From the NCBI GenBank assembly GCA_903823545.1, contig CAIJTL010000828.1:1-7212 (forward strand): a DNA stretch of 7,212 nucleotides, read 5' to 3'. This document shows, in pieces, positions 1 to 6,314 of this stretch. The stretch is from an uncultured Planctomycetaceae bacterium. GTDB lineage: Bacteria; Planctomycetota; Planctomycetia; Planctomycetales; Planctomycetaceae. How positions within the stretch are numbered: position 1 is the stretch's first letter; every line of letters begins with the position of its first letter. The notes under the pieces were generated by a model. The model searched no databases. It saw nothing but the letters and a program-made list of their open reading frames with translations, and was not told the origin of the DNA. Made by a program: the position numbers and the translations under genes.

Positions 1-49
1 GCAAAATGTTGTGACGCAGCGATGGAGTTCGCCTCTGATCGCCATTCAC

Positions 50-80
50 CAGATTTTCTCGACACTGTCGAGAAAATCTG
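50..80 (-). terminator. Perfect 14-bp hairpin after the epimerase gene
   Basis: Bases 50-63 and 67-80 are exact reverse complements around a 3-nt loop (64-66). The hairpin begins 12 nt beyond the epimerase stop codon, where a transcription end or an mRNA 3'-protecting structure would be expected. Neither strand has a T-run straight after the stem, so it is not a textbook intrinsic terminator; the A/T tract (TTTT/AAAA) is inside the stem. Because it is symmetric it could also serve a convergent gene entering from the left. Confidence 0.55.
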
Positions 81-92
81 ACTGACATTGAA

Positions 93-1343
93 TCACTCGA
101 CCGCGAACTCATGCACCGTCACCTGACGATAGGTTTCGCCGGGCTTCAGGATGCTAGTGGGGAACGATGGTTGGTTGGGTGAGTCCGGGAACTTTTGGGT
201 TTCGAGGCAGAAGCCACCTTGTTTGGCGAAGCCGCCGACATCGGCGGTGCCGGGGAGGTAGTTGCCGGTGTAGAACTGAACTCCGGGTTCGGTGGTGAGG
301 ACTCGCATGACGCGGCCTGTTGCTGGCTCTTTGACTTCGGCGGCGAGGACCGGCTCCTTGGTCGGATTGCCGCCGCCGTTGATTACCCAGCAGTGGTCGT
401 AGCCTTGAGGCTCGTTCGTCAGTTTGCCGAAGTCGGCTCCGATGGCCTTTGCTTTCGTGAAGTCCATCGGGCTGTCTTTCGTCACATCGGTCAGTTCGCC
501 GGTCGGGATCGATTCGGCATCGACGGCGACGAACTTGTCGCAGTTCAGTCGTATGACGTGACCAAGCACGTTGCCGCTCTCCGGTCGAGCGCCCTTCAGG
601 TTCCAGTAAGCGTGATTCGTGAGGTTGATCGGCGTGGCTTTGTCGGTGGTCGCGGCGTACTCGATGCGGAGTTCGTTCTTGTCGGTCAGCTTGTACGTCA
701 CGACCGAGGTCAATGTGCCGGGATAACCTTCGTCACCGTCTGGACTGACGAGCGTCAGCTTCAATCCAGCAAAACCTTCTCCTTGAACGGGTTCGGCGTC
801 CCAGATGTATTTGTCGAACGCCTTCTTGCCGCCGTGTAAGTGATTCGCGCCGTTGTTTGTTGCGAGTGTGTACTCGACCCCATCGAGCGTGAATTTTCCT
901 TTGGCGATGCGATTGCCGTAACGACCACACAGGACTCCGAAGTACGGCGGATTGGTCGTGAACTTGGAATTGTCTGGCCCCAGATTGCAGACAATGTTGT
1001 CGAGCTTGCCGTTGCGGTCGGGAGTCTCGACCGATGCCAAGATGCCGCCGAGATTGAGCACGACGGCTCGCAGGCCATTCTTGTTGGTAAGCGTAAATTG
1101 CTCCAACGCTTTGCCATCGACTTCGGCGTTGAGTTTTTGGCGGGTCACAGCAGCGGTCTTAGTCATGTCAGCGTCTTTGGTTGATACAGAAGTTTGATTG
1201 GAGGAAGAATCAGCGGTCGTTGTTGCCGGTGATGACGATGTCGTCGTTGACGTGGCCACCGTCGGCGCTGCAGGCTGGTTGCAGCCAGCGCTCAGCGCAA
1301 CCAGAGAACTCACGAAGAAACAAGAGAAGAAGTGTTTTCGCAT
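93..1343 (-). CDS. galM: Aldose 1-epimerase (galactose mutarotase), predicted lipoprotein
   Basis: Interconverts the alpha and beta anomers of aldoses such as galactose or glucose. The 416-residue protein has the GalM family signatures in order: G-R-Y-G-N-R-I (140-146), N-H-L-H-G-G (167-172), T-N-H-A-Y-W-N-L (242-249), Y-D-H (315-317) and L-E-T-Q (380-383). By family knowledge, His170 and His244 bind substrate or act as acid, and Glu381 is the catalytic base; all are present. The N-terminus M-R-K-H-F-F, a hydrophobic stretch and lipobox L-S-A-G-C (Cys21) predict a lipoprotein signal peptide. A Thr/Ser/Ala-rich tether (about 22-70) precedes the enzyme domain, explaining the extra length over the roughly 340-residue cytosolic enzymes. 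An in-frame ATG at 1379 would add 12 residues before the signal peptide; the ATG at 1343 is preferred because GGAG lies 6 nt upstream and the signal peptide is then normal. The specific sugar cannot be read from the sequence. Confidence 0.93.
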   Translation of the reverse strand: MRKHFFSCFFVSSLVALSAGCNQPAAPTVATSTTTSSSPATTTADSSSNQTSVSTKDADMTKTAAVTRQKLNAEVDGKALEQFTLTNKNGLRAVVLNLGGILASVETPDRNGKLDNIVCNLGPDNSKFTTNPPYFGVLCGRYGNRIAKGKFTLDGVEYTLATNNGANHLHGGKKAFDKYIWDAEPVQGEGFAGLKLTLVSPDGDEGYPGTLTSVVTYKLTDKNELRIEYAATTDKATPINLTNHAYWNLKGARPESGNVLGHVIRLNCDKFVAVDAESIPTGELTDVTKDSPMDFTKAKAIGADFGKLTNEPQGYDHCWVINGGGNPTKEPVLAAEVKEPATGRVMRVLTTEPGVQFYTGNYLPGTADVGGFAKQGGFCLETQKFPDSPNQPSFPTSILKPGETYRQVTVHEFAVE

Positions 1344-1349
1344 CGGTGA

Positions 1350-1353
1350 CTCC
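1350..1353 (-). promoter_or_regulatory. Ribosome binding site deciding the epimerase start
   Basis: On the minus strand GGAG (within CGGAG) sits 6 nt before the ATG at 1343. This favours that start over the upstream in-frame ATGs at 1367 and 1379, which would put charged and polar residues ahead of the lipoprotein signal peptide. Confidence 0.6.
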
Positions 1354-1412
1354 GAAGAATGAGGCATGTCGGCACACATCGGGACTCGGCAAGATAATCA
1401 GCCTCTGCGTCA

Positions 1413-1438
1413 CGCGACAGTAATCATCGCCTGTCGCG
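1413..1438. repeat. 8-bp perfect inverted repeat in the divergent intergenic region
   Basis: CGCGACAG (1413-1420) and CTGTCGCG (1431-1438) are exact reverse complements separated by 10 bp. The 26-bp element lies 70 nt upstream of the epimerase start and 84 nt upstream of the kinase start. The arm length and spacing would suit a dimeric regulator's operator or a small hairpin. No promoter with two good hexamers could be placed beside it; the only -10-like hexamer noticed is GATAAT at 1393-1398 on the plus strand, with no convincing -35. Confidence 0.4.
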
Positions 1439-1508
1439 AGCAGTTGGCGCTTTGTGTTTGCTTGCGATAGCCTCAACTTCAGACTCGAACCATCGATCAA
1501 AAACGACT

Positions 1509-1512
1509 GGAG
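1509..1512 (+). promoter_or_regulatory. Ribosome binding site deciding the kinase start
   Basis: GGAG lies 9 nt before the ATG at 1522 but only 3 nt before the in-frame TTG at 1516. The spacing favours ATG 1522 as the start of the kinase-receiver gene. Confidence 0.55.
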
Positions 1513-1521
1513 CCATTGCTG

Positions 1522-3354
1522 ATGTCCATTCCGTTGGAGCAGATTGCTGACTCATTGCTGCGAGCAAACTTGTTATCAGAAACGGACCTGGAACTAGCAT
1601 GCAGCGAGCTTTCGACCGACGGTCATCAAATAACTTCAGATCGACTGCTGGGGCATTTGGCAGATCGTGGTCGGCTGACCGAGTACCAACGAAAGCGAGT
1701 GGCTGAAGGTCGGTCCGGGGAATTGGTACTCGGAAATTACATTCTGCTCAGCCGACTCGGCGAAGGAGGCATGGGCGAGGTCTACAAGGCGCTGCATCGC
1801 CGCATGAAGCGGGTGGTTGCGATCAAAGTGATTCGCAAAAAGCTGGCGACCAAAGATTTCATCGAACGTTTTCGCAAAGAGATTCACGCAGCGGCACGAT
1901 TGAATCATCCGAACGCGGTTTCTGCGTACGACGCGGATGAGTGTGAACTGGGTGACTTCTTGGTCATGGAATATGTCGAAGGTGCGGACCTGCGGCAGAT
2001 TGTTGATAAGCAAGGACCGTTGCCCGTTCACGAAGCGGTAGATGTGATTCGACAGGCGGCAAGAGCACTCGGATACGCACACCAACACGGCATGGTCCAC
2101 CGCGACATTAAGCCGGCGAATCTCATGCGTGATCTCAGTGGCTGTATCAAGGTTGCCGATTTGGGACTGGCGTTGGTAGCCAGCGATAACGACGGATTGG
2201 AAGAGACGTCGGTTGATGGCGCCGGCGTGATTGCCGGGACGATCGACTACATGGCCCCGGAGCAGGGAATTGACGCCACAGCGGCTGACGGCCGAGCGGA
2301 TATCTATAGCCTCGGCTGCACGCTGTTTTATTTGCTCACGGGCAAAGTGCTGTTTGAATCGCGATCGCCGCTAAAGCGATTGCTGGCCCATCGGACTAAC
2401 ACGCCGCCGAAGCTATTCGAAGTTGTTCCGCAAGCAGGTCCAGAACTGGATGCCATCTTTCAGCGAGCGGTCGCCAAAGAGCCGGACGACCGGTTCACAT
2501 CGATGGACGAGTTGATCGAAGCTCTCGATCAATGGGAACAACGCATTCAAAAGCCGACCGTTCAAGCATCGACGGAATGGGATGACCTGAAGGTCGTGAT
2601 CGTTGAGCAGTCACGATTGCAGGCGGCGATGATTTCGAAGCTGCTGAACGAAGTCGGCATCCGTGAAATCCTAGTCTGCGCTACAGGAGCCGAAGCACTT
2701 GATGCGTTGGTGATGATGCCATCTGGAGTTGTCCTCATCAGTTTGCAATTGCCAGATATGTCGGGCCTGCTGTTGGCCGAACGCATTCGAGAAGAGATCC
2801 GTTGGTCTCGCGTCGCGGCGATCATCATGACGTCGGATGACGTGGTTCCAAGTTATCACGAAGCGCTGAGTCATTTGGGTCGAGTCAGTTTGATTCAGAA
2901 GCCATTCGATTCGACGACGCTGGCCGACACGATCCGCAAATTGCAGCTTGCAGGCTCGCAAGAGACGCTATCTCTCACTGGCCTCGCATCGCAGCGTGTG
3001 TTGATCGTTGACGACAGCAGCATTGCTCGCAAAAGCATTCAGAAAACGCTGTCAGAACTGGGCTTCATGAACTTCACGACAGCCGACGACGGTCGCCCCG
3101 CAGTCGAATTGATGAACCGGCACGACTTCGATCTCGTCATCACGGACTACACAATGCCGGAGATGAATGGTCGCGAGTTGGTTGCCTGGATTCGTCATCA
3201 GAGTCGCCAAAAAGAGATCCCCGTGGTCATGGTCACGACTGAATTTGATCCGGCAAAACTCGCGGAAGTTTATGAGCTGGGTGTGTCGGCGATCTGTGGC
3301 AAGTCCTTTGATATGGATATGGTTCGCAACATCATCTTTCGGCTGTTTGTTTGA
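1522..3354 (+). CDS. Ser/Thr protein kinase fused to two receiver domains (first degenerate)
   Basis: A 610-residue protein with no predicted signal peptide or membrane segment, so probably cytoplasmic. Residues 1-70 form a helical, planctomycete-style leader. The kinase domain spans about 73-340: glycine loop L-G-E-G-G-M-G-E-V (79-87), ATP-binding Lys102, helix-C Glu120, catalytic loop H-R-D-I-K-P-A-N (193-200, Asp195), D-L-G in place of D-F-G (213-215) and A-P-E (245-247), so it should be active. Receiver 1 (about 356-475) keeps Thr437 and Lys460 but has Glu362-Gln363 for the acidic pair and Ser407 where the phospho-acceptor Asp belongs, so it should not be phosphorylated conventionally. 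Receiver 2 (about 491-610) has Asp497-Asp498, phospho-acceptor Asp542, Thr572 and Lys594 (followed by Ser, not the usual Pro), so it looks functional. The membrane segment and extracellular repeats common in Pkn kinases are absent. It lies upstream of cheA on the same strand, making CheA the likely phosphodonor to Asp542; that link is inferred. An upstream in-frame TTG (1516) would add two residues. Confidence 0.93.
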   Translation: MSIPLEQIADSLLRANLLSETDLELACSELSTDGHQITSDRLLGHLADRGRLTEYQRKRVAEGRSGELVLGNYILLSRLGEGGMGEVYKALHRRMKRVVAIKVIRKKLATKDFIERFRKEIHAAARLNHPNAVSAYDADECELGDFLVMEYVEGADLRQIVDKQGPLPVHEAVDVIRQAARALGYAHQHGMVHRDIKPANLMRDLSGCIKVADLGLALVASDNDGLEETSVDGAGVIAGTIDYMAPEQGIDATAADGRADIYSLGCTLFYLLTGKVLFESRSPLKRLLAHRTNTPPKLFEVVPQAGPELDAIFQRAVAKEPDDRFTSMDELIEALDQWEQRIQKPTVQASTEWDDLKVVIVEQSRLQAAMISKLLNEVGIREILVCATGAEALDALVMMPSGVVLISLQLPDMSGLLLAERIREEIRWSRVAAIIMTSDDVVPSYHEALSHLGRVSLIQKPFDSTTLADTIRKLQLAGSQETLSLTGLASQRVLIVDDSSIARKSIQKTLSELGFMNFTTADDGRPAVELMNRHDFDLVITDYTMPEMNGRELVAWIRHQSRQKEIPVVMVTTEFDPAKLAEVYELGVSAICGKSFDMDMVRNIIFRLFV

Positions 3355-3383
3355 GGGTTCGGTACTGGGGCAGTTTGTACTGA

Positions 3384-3397
3384 CCCGATTCATCGGG
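3384..3397. repeat. Short hairpin after the kinase gene
   Basis: CCCGAT (3384-3389) and ATCGGG (3392-3397) are perfect reverse complements with a 2-nt centre, or a 5-bp stem with a 4-nt loop. It begins 30 nt after the kinase stop codon. No T-run follows, so a role in termination is uncertain. It is the first of two palindromes close together, a layout seen in dispersed intergenic palindromic elements. Confidence 0.4.
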
Positions 3398-3407
3398 GCG
3401 ATGATTC

Positions 3408-3425
3408 GACCGCATAAATGCGGTC
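3408..3425. repeat. 18-bp perfect palindrome, candidate terminator or dispersed repeat
   Basis: GACCGCAT (3408-3415) and ATGCGGTC (3418-3425) are perfect reverse complements; as RNA this gives a 7-bp GC-rich stem with a TAAA loop. It lies 54 nt after the kinase stop and 11 nt after the preceding hairpin. There is no T-tract on either side. It could end or protect the kinase transcript, or belong to a multicopy palindromic family; one window cannot decide. Confidence 0.5.
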
Positions 3426-3456
3426 ACTACGAACGAAACTGACCCACCACCGAGGG

Positions 3457-3503
3457 TTCGATCCGTTTGGATGACTGAAGAGTCCAAGATGCAACGGATC
3501 GAA
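3457..3503. repeat. Long imperfect hairpin upstream of cheA
   Basis: TTCGATCCGTT (3457-3467) and AACGGATCGAA (3493-3503) are an exact 11-bp inverted repeat. Inside, TGGA (3468-3471) can pair with TCCA (3483-3486), extending the stem past a one-sided 6-nt bulge and leaving an 11-nt loop. The structure ends about 146 nt before the cheA start. It may be a terminator-like element, part of a structured leader, or a mobile palindromic repeat. Between 3504 and 3649 only a small palindrome, GACCTGAAGGTC at 3584-3595, stands out; no gene is credible anywhere in 3355-3649. Confidence 0.45.
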
Positions 3504-3649
3504 TTCATCCCTACATGCCGCACAGTCCGCGCGTTGGCTCGGATTGCTCTGGTCGATGCCGTGAATTCTTTTGCGAACAGTCGGACCTGAAGGTCTACTG
3601 CCGCCGCTAAAAACACACCACCTTCTTCTCAGTCAATAATCAATCTCTC

Positions 3650-6271
3650 ATGGCCTCGTCTCCCGAATTCATCCAAGAGTTCCTCGTTGAAACCCGCGAA
3701 GGTTTGGAACGGCTGGATCGTGAATTGGTAGCGTTGGAGGCTGATCCGTCGGCGGTGAGTCATTGCGATCAAGCCTTTCGAATTCTGCACACCGTCAAAG
3801 GAAACGCTGGGTTTCTGGACTTCCAACGCGTCGGCGAAATGGCACATGCAGGCGAAGCGGTATTGCAACGATTGCGATCCAGCGAATTGACGCTCGATCC
3901 GACAATAGGTGACGTCCTGTTCCGGCTCCTCGACGCGTTGCGCGAGTTGATGCAGCGGATTGAAAAGACGGGTGGTGAAGGAGACGACTCGTTCGCCGCG
4001 TTACGGTTTGAACTCAAGAGAATCGCTGGGCAACCCAAGGACGCAGCACCTGGGCCAACAACGAAAGAAACAGCCTCAGCCACTCCGCCTGATGTCGCTC
4101 AGACGCCCGCTACACTGACAAGTCCGCTGACGACCATTCAAGTCGGACGTGGTGACGCGATTTCGGAAAGTGCGTTGCAGGCCCACGCAGAACTCGGAGG
4201 CAATTCAACGGCACCGGGTGCGTCGATCTCTCGCTTTCATGAGACTGTCGACCATGTTCCGGTCGCGTCCGCCGGGACGAAAAACGTAATTGTTCCACCA
4301 AACAAGACGGATCAGACGCGTCCTCCAAGCGATCAAGGACGACCGACACGTCCGCAACAACCCCGCGAGTCATCGAAACGCGCAGCCCCCACTGACTCTA
4401 ATTCGGTGGTCGTCGCGGCGGTCAATCCGAAGGTCGCGTTACCAACGCCAAATGCAGACATCGTCGACACTGGTTCGTCGATTGTTTCGCCGTCGAGTGA
4501 TTCGAGTTCTTCAATGCCACCACGCAGTCACTCCGATGGCGGCGGTGCGGCGAGCATGGTTCGAGTCGACGTGAATTTGCTTGATCGCTTGATGAATCTG
4601 GTCGGGGAATTGGTTTTGGCTCGCAACCAGATTGTCGAGATGCAATCGCGGCACTCCGATCCGGCCATGCTGAATCCCGTGCAGCGACTCAATGTGCTGA
4701 CAACCGAATTACAAGAAGGAGTGCTCAAGACTCGAATGCATCCCATCGGGAATATCTGGAATCGATATCCTCGAATGGTTCGCGATCTCGCGCGACAGTT
4801 GGGCAAAGAGGTCACTCTCGAAATGATCGGTGCCGACACCGAACTCGACAAAGCACTCGTCGAAGCGATCTCTGACCCACTCATCCATTTGCTCCGCAAT
4901 TCGATCGACCACGGCATCGAACGACCGCATCTCCGTAAGATCAAACACAAGCCAAGACAGGGGCGGATCACGCTGCGGGCGTTTCACGAAAGCGGTCAGG
5001 TACGTATCGAGATCGCTGACGACGGCGCCGGCTTAGACATCGAAAAGATTCGTCAGAAGGCGGTGCAACGAGGACTCGTGAATGCCGACGAATCAGTGAA
5101 TATGTCGGAGAAGGATCTACAGAACTCGATCTTCATGCCGGGATTCTCGACCGCCGATCAGATCAGCAATGTCTCTGGTCGTGGTGTCGGCATGGATGTG
5201 GTGAAGACGAATATCGAGGCCGTCGGCGGCACCATTGAGATCGAAACAGACAAAGATATCGGCACTACGTTTCGCCTGACGGTCCCGCTGACATTGGCAA
5301 TCATTCCTGCGCTGATCGTGACCTGCGATAGCCAACGCTTTGCGATTCCGCAGACAAACGTGATGGAGATGCTATCGCTACACCAAGGCTCGGGTTTGAC
5401 AATCGAGCAATTTCACGATTCGCCGATGCTAAGACTGCGCGGTGAAGTGGTGCCGGTCGTGTCGCTGGCCGAGCAATTGCGGATCGCCAATGGCTCACCG
5501 CCTGACGATGGATCTGGTGCGATCAACTTATTGATGCTTAAGACGGGCACTCGGCAGTTCGCCTTGATTGTCGATCGGATCGGCAATTCTGAAGAGATCG
5601 TTGTGAAGCCGTTCGGAATGATTCTCGACGGAATGTCGGAATACAGCGGCGCGACCATCATGGGAGATGGTAGCCTCGCCTTGATCTTGGATGTTCGTGG
5701 GATCGCCCAACGAGCGGGCTTATTTGCGAGCGATCGCCCAATGGCACAATCGGCGACCGCCTTTGAACCCGAAGAAGCTGAGATGTCAGTCGAAGAAGCA
5801 ATTCTGGTCGCTGAAATCGGAATACGGCATCGAGTCGCGTTTTGGCTGCGAGGCGTCATTCGCATCGAACACATATCACGATCGCTTGTCGAACATTCTG
5901 ACGGACAAGCCGTACTTCAATATCGAGGCGAGATACTGCCATTGGTCTTCGTCGATCGAGTCCTCGCCATGACCGACGTGGCTAATACGCGGGACTTGCT
6001 CCCATCAACACACAATCTGGAAGAGGGCGAGGATGATGTTTGCGATGAACTCTCGCTCGTGATTTATGGCGTCCCCGGTCGGACCGTTGGACTTGTGGTG
6101 CGAGCGATCGTGGACATCGCCGATCAAACCGCTCAACCGCAACTGTCGGCACACGTCAGCCCGGTTGTCGGGACGACCGTGGTGCTCGGACAAATCACCG
6201 ATCTGATCGACGTCAACCGGTTGATTGAGTCTGCTGGCGTTCGTTTCCTGGAACCTGTTGAAGCAATCTGA
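3650..6271 (+). CDS. cheA: Chemotaxis-type histidine kinase CheA with two CheW-like domains
   Basis: An 873-residue CheA, the kinase that autophosphorylates under receptor control and passes phosphate to receiver proteins. HPt (P1) domain 1-128 carries the phospho-site in H-T-V-K-G (His47). Residues 129-300 are a Pro/Ser/Thr/Ala-rich, probably disordered linker with no recognisable CheY-binding P2 domain. The dimerisation domain (about 303-365) contains L-M-N-L-V-G-E-L-V. The ATPase domain (about 366-545) has the N box H-L-L-R-N-S-I-D-H-G (413-422), D-D-G-A-G (457-461), F-M-P-G-F-S-T (495-501), G-R-G-V-G (510-514) and G-T-T-F (538-541), all intact. A CheW-like P5 domain covers about 549-690, and a second CheW-like domain about 710-866 (note Q-Y-R-G-E-I-L-P-L at 757-765 and V-G-L-V-V at 813-817). 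Typical CheA proteins are about 650-700 residues; the surplus is the linker and the extra CheW domain. No Shine-Dalgarno sequence precedes the ATG, but the P1 domain begins at once, which supports this start. The receptor-like gene 43 bp downstream is probably cotranscribed. Confidence 0.96.
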   Translation: MASSPEFIQEFLVETREGLERLDRELVALEADPSAVSHCDQAFRILHTVKGNAGFLDFQRVGEMAHAGEAVLQRLRSSELTLDPTIGDVLFRLLDALRELMQRIEKTGGEGDDSFAALRFELKRIAGQPKDAAPGPTTKETASATPPDVAQTPATLTSPLTTIQVGRGDAISESALQAHAELGGNSTAPGASISRFHETVDHVPVASAGTKNVIVPPNKTDQTRPPSDQGRPTRPQQPRESSKRAAPTDSNSVVVAAVNPKVALPTPNADIVDTGSSIVSPSSDSSSSMPPRSHSDGGGAASMVRVDVNLLDRLMNLVGELVLARNQIVEMQSRHSDPAMLNPVQRLNVLTTELQEGVLKTRMHPIGNIWNRYPRMVRDLARQLGKEVTLEMIGADTELDKALVEAISDPLIHLLRNSIDHGIERPHLRKIKHKPRQGRITLRAFHESGQVRIEIADDGAGLDIEKIRQKAVQRGLVNADESVNMSEKDLQNSIFMPGFSTADQISNVSGRGVGMDVVKTNIEAVGGTIEIETDKDIGTTFRLTVPLTLAIIPALIVTCDSQRFAIPQTNVMEMLSLHQGSGLTIEQFHDSPMLRLRGEVVPVVSLAEQLRIANGSPPDDGSGAINLLMLKTGTRQFALIVDRIGNSEEIVVKPFGMILDGMSEYSGATIMGDGSLALILDVRGIAQRAGLFASDRPMAQSATAFEPEEAEMSVEEAILVAEIGIRHRVAFWLRGVIRIEHISRSLVEHSDGQAVLQYRGEILPLVFVDRVLAMTDVANTRDLLPSTHNLEEGEDDVCDELSLVIYGVPGRTVGLVVRAIVDIADQTAQPQLSAHVSPVVGTTVVLGQITDLIDVNRLIESAGVRFLEPVEAI

Positions 6272-6314
6272 ATGACGGGCCGATGTGCCCATCCTCCACC
6301 TTGGAATTGACATC

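Noticed and set aside
11..19. GTGACGCAG here and its reverse complement at 1405-1413, flanking the epimerase gene
   Set aside because: A 9-bp match at this distance is within chance expectation, and there is no transposase, target duplication or longer homology to suggest mobile-element ends.
195..839. Plus-strand open frame of 214 codons opposite the epimerase gene
   Set aside because: Fully antisense to a gene with clear GalM motifs; its translation shows no recognisable domain and is explained by codon bias of the real gene. The same holds for the open frames at 840-1184 and 952-1197.
1210..1500. Minus-strand open frame of 96 codons spanning the epimerase 5' end and the divergent gap
   Set aside because: Overlaps the epimerase start in another frame, has no recognisable domain, and its start has no ribosome binding site of note.
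1516..1518. TTG as start codon of the kinase gene
   Set aside because: It is only 3 nt from the GGAG site, whereas ATG at 1522 is 9 nt away; the two extra residues carry no information.
3332..3616. Minus-strand open frame of 94 codons in the gap between kinase and cheA
   Set aside because: It runs through several hairpins and into the kinase 3' end; the translation has no domain or signal peptide. Chance openness in GC-rich sequence is the simpler explanation.
4528..4971. Minus-strand open frame of 147 codons inside cheA
   Set aside because: Antisense to the highly conserved dimerisation and ATPase regions of CheA; no plausible protein features. The other frames inside cheA (for example 5413-5874 minus) were dropped for the same reason.
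6277..6290. GGGC-N6-GCCC hairpin between cheA and the receptor gene
   Set aside because: Only a 4-bp stem with no T-tract; too weak to call a terminator within a 43-bp intra-operon gap.
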